Of a DNA stretch of 64,000 bases, positions 62,141 through 64,000 are shown piece after piece. This stretch comes from Bacteroidota bacterium. Lineage in GTDB: Bacteria > Bacteroidota > Bacteroidia > Bacteroidales > Prolixibacteraceae. The position numbers were made by a program, and so were the translations under genes. Under the pieces are notes generated by a model that was not told the DNA's origin, did no database searches, and saw only the letters and a program-made list of their open reading frames with translations. How positions within the stretch are numbered: position 1 is the first letter of the stretch; every line of letters starts with the position of its first letter. Location of the stretch: NCBI GenBank assembly GCA_030698405.1, contig JAUYMU010000004.1, positions 1-64,000 of the forward strand, read 5' to 3'.

Positions 62141-62710
62141 ATGACCAAATACATCTCTATACTTCGCGGAATCAATGTTGGTGGAAACCGGAAAATCCTG
62201 ATGGCTGACCTGAAAAATATGTATGAAAAGCTGGACTTTTCGAAGGTACAAACTTACATTCAAAGTGGAAATGTGATTTTCGAATCGAATCAAAATAATT
62301 CGACTGCAGATATGGAACAAAACATTCAGCAGGCAATAACAGAAGCCTTTGGATTTGATGTTCCGGTGATTGTCCGAACAGCCGACGAATGGATCGAATC
62401 GATTGCGAATAATCCGTTCTGGAAAGAACCGAATGCCGATATCGACCGGCTTCACCTAACTTTTCTGAAGGAAATTACTTCGCCGGAATTGCTCGAAAAA
62501 ATTAAAATGTTTCAGTATTTGCCGGTTCGACAAGCTCACGGCGAGCCTGATCGATATGAAATCATCGGGAAAGATGTTTTTATTTATTGTGCTGCCGGAT
62601 ATGGAACCTCAAAGCTGACGAACCCGTTTTTCGAGTCGAAACTGAAAACACCGGCAACCACCCGAAACTGGAAAACTGTAATGAAATTGCATGAGCTTTC
62701 TAATATCTAA
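62141..62710 (+). CDS. DUF1697 family protein with in-frame repeat insertion
   Basis: The 189-residue protein has the DUF1697 pattern: KYISILRGINVGGNRKILMADLK at the start, the VQTYIQSGNVIFES segment, and a C-terminal YCAAGYGTSKLTNPFFESKL and ATTRNWKTVMKL. Function in this family is unknown. Residues 127-136 (LPVRQAHGEP) have no place in the usual family sequence, where the chain runs directly from the helix into PDRFEIIG-like residues. They are encoded by a short palindromic repeat. The frame is kept and the conserved motifs on both sides are intact, so the protein is probably functional. Confidence 0.93.
   Translation: MTKYISILRGINVGGNRKILMADLKNMYEKLDFSKVQTYIQSGNVIFESNQNNSTADMEQNIQQAITEAFGFDVPVIVRTADEWIESIANNPFWKEPNADIDRLHLTFLKEITSPELLEKIKMFQYLPVRQAHGEPDRYEIIGKDVFIYCAAGYGTSKLTNPFFESKLKTPATTRNWKTVMKLHELSNI
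62519..62548. repeat. 30-bp palindromic repeat inserted within the DUF1697 gene
   Basis: The segment contains GCTC-ACGGC-GAGC within TTCGACAAGCTCACGGCGAG. Its length is a multiple of three, so the frame is preserved and ten residues are added. I know this word as a common dispersed sequence in Bacteroidota genomes, including inside genes. Confidence 0.6.
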
Positions 62711-62739
62711 TGTCTATTATCTAAAATATTTTCAACCGC

Positions 62740-64000
62740 ATGTCGCTATACAAACTCATACTGAAATCTGCCTGGTTTTACCGGAAACTGAACCTGACGA
62801 TTATCCTTGGAATTGCTTTAAGTACTGCTATTCTGGTTGGTGCGCTCATCATTGGCGATTCGGTGAAATACAGCTTGCAGCAAATTACTGTGCAACGGCT
62901 TGGCAAAACTTCGCAGGTGATTACTGCCGGAGAGCGTTTGTTTAGGCAGCAATTGGCCACTGAATTGGCAAACAAAACAGGAGTTGAAACGGCTGCTTTG
63001 CTTCGTGCAAATGGATTTGGGGTGATCGATGGCGGCGACCTTCGGATCAATCAACTGGCGGTTTGGGGAGTCGATGCGTCGATTGGAAATTTCGCCAATT
63101 ATCCTGAATTGTTTCAACTACAAAATAATGAAGTTGCGATAAACGAAAATTTAGCTTCGCTTTCCGGCCTGAAAGTGGGCGACGAGTTTTTGCTCCGACT
63201 GAATAAACTGAATACGTTTCCGGCAAATACGCCTTTTGTTTCAGAAACGGAAACAACCGTTTCGTTTCGCGTTTCTATTGCCCGAATCCTGAAACCGGAC
63301 GAACTCGGAAATTTTAATCTGCAAAACATTCAATCCTCGCCACGCAACGTTTTCATGAATTTGCAATGGCTGAACGAGCAGATGGGACTTCAGCAAAAAG
63401 CAAATATTTTGTTGGTAGCTGAAGGTGTTTCCGGAGCAGAACTGATTCAGGAACTTCAGAAAAGCTGGAAGTTGGATGACCTGAACCTGGAAATCAGGGA
63501 AAATCCAGAATTGAATTACACTGAACTGATTTCAGATCGTGTTTTTGTTGAACCGGCTGTTGAGCAATTTTGCCTGAATAAATTGTCCGGTTCTCAGGCA
63601 ATTTTCAGTTATTTCATCAACGAATTTACCCTGAACGGAGAGCAAACGCCCTACTCGTTTGTTTCAACCGATCCAAAGCTTTCAGGAAATGAAATGACCG
63701 TGAGTAACTGGCTGGCAGATGATTTGACAGTAAGAGTGAACGATACTGTGCGACTTTCTTATTTTGAAGTTGGACCGCTGCGTCGCTTGGTTTTGAAGGA
63801 CACATCTTTTGTGGTAGGGCAGATTTATGAATTGGCTGGCGAAAAGGCTGATGTAAACCGGATGCCGGTGATTCCGGGACTTTCGGATGCGGGCAATTGC
63901 CGCGATTGGAAAACCGGTGTACCCGTTGATTTGAAGAAAATACGCACCAAAGACGAAGATTACTGGAAGGCGCACAAAGGAACTCCGAAAGCGTTTGTTT
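62740..64000 (+). CDS. ABC transporter permease (FtsX/MacB-like), 3' truncated by window
   Basis: An open frame runs from ATG 62740 to the window edge (420 codons, no stop). It starts MSLYKLILKSAWFYRKL. A first membrane span (about 20-41, LTIILGIALSTAILVGALII) follows, then GDSVKYSLQQITVQRLGK and a large periplasmic domain. This is the layout of FtsX-like permeases of the MacB/LolCE type, in which a big extracytoplasmic domain follows the first span. The segment VWGVDASIGNFANYPEL fits. The remaining spans lie beyond the window. Its ATPase partner is probably the gene at 61397. Confidence 0.88.
   Translation, partial: MSLYKLILKSAWFYRKLNLTIILGIALSTAILVGALIIGDSVKYSLQQITVQRLGKTSQVITAGERLFRQQLATELANKTGVETAALLRANGFGVIDGGDLRINQLAVWGVDASIGNFANYPELFQLQNNEVAINENLASLSGLKVGDEFLLRLNKLNTFPANTPFVSETETTVSFRVSIARILKPDELGNFNLQNIQSSPRNVFMNLQWLNEQMGLQQKANILLVAEGVSGAELIQELQKSWKLDDLNLEIRENPELNYTELISDRVFVEPAVEQFCLNKLSGSQAIFSYFINEFTLNGEQTPYSFVSTDPKLSGNEMTVSNWLADDLTVRVNDTVRLSYFEVGPLRRLVLKDTSFVVGQIYELAGEKADVNRMPVIPGLSDAGNCRDWKTGVPVDLKKIRTKDEDYWKAHKGTPKAFV

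Overview
The window looks like chromosomal DNA of a Bacteroidota member, most likely an environmental or gut Bacteroidia/Marinilabiliales-type bacterium (the lineage is an inference). The signs are a SusC/SusD pair with an ECF sigma/FecR switch, lipobox glycosidases, type IX secretion (T9SS) tails of the YPNPF type, many TAnnTTTG promoter boxes, almost no Shine-Dalgarno sequences, and several families of short hairpin repeats between genes. I saw no tRNA, CRISPR array, prophage or insertion sequence with a transposase.

Region 1 (1-1,973): the end of an unknown gene, a bidirectional terminator, glyA on the minus strand and a small membrane protein. Region 2 (1,970-25,808) is a long plus-strand carbohydrate locus: a Tat-exported TIM-barrel isomerase/lyase-like protein, ECF sigma, FecR anti-sigma, SusC, SusD, a sulfatase, GH92, GH28, GH27, a double DUF1080 protein, a Tat-exported Gfo/Idh/MocA oxidoreductase, GH105, and two secreted proteins of unknown function (644 and 571 aa). 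It reads as a utilisation locus for a uronate-containing, galactose- and possibly mannose-decorated and sulfated glycan. Hydrolases work beside components of the 3-keto-glycoside (oxidise, then cleave) route.

Region 3 (26,320-38,318) is a three-gene surface cluster: a secreted phage-collar-like protein, a 2,882-residue LamG/BACON-like giant with a T9SS tail, and an 814-residue cadherin-like protein with a T9SS tail. The last two share a repeated module of about 110 residues. Region 4 (38,571-42,862): a single DUF1080 protein, the RNase P RNA gene (minus), a DUF2027-Smr protein (minus), queA and a small membrane protein.

Region 5 (42,985-53,793) is a heme biosynthesis cluster, hemA-hemC-hemD-hemB-hemL-(secreted Asn/Gln/Arg/Ser-rich protein)-hemE-hemN-hemG. 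It covers glutamyl-tRNA to protoporphyrin; ferrochelatase is not in the window. Region 6 (54,003-64,000) is mixed: a WapI-immunity-like protein, a ferredoxin/GltD-type flavoprotein, a ThuA-like protein, an MNT/HEPN pair, a PQQ-type propeller, a glycosyltransferase, a RelE/XRE toxin-antitoxin pair, an ABC ATPase, a DUF1697 protein carrying an in-frame repeat insertion, and the start of an ABC permease that runs off the end.

The points most worth following are the giant T9SS cluster, the pair of unrecognised secreted proteins at the end of the carbohydrate locus, a three-hairpin dispersed element whose first stem covaries between its two copies, and repeats that have become coding sequence.
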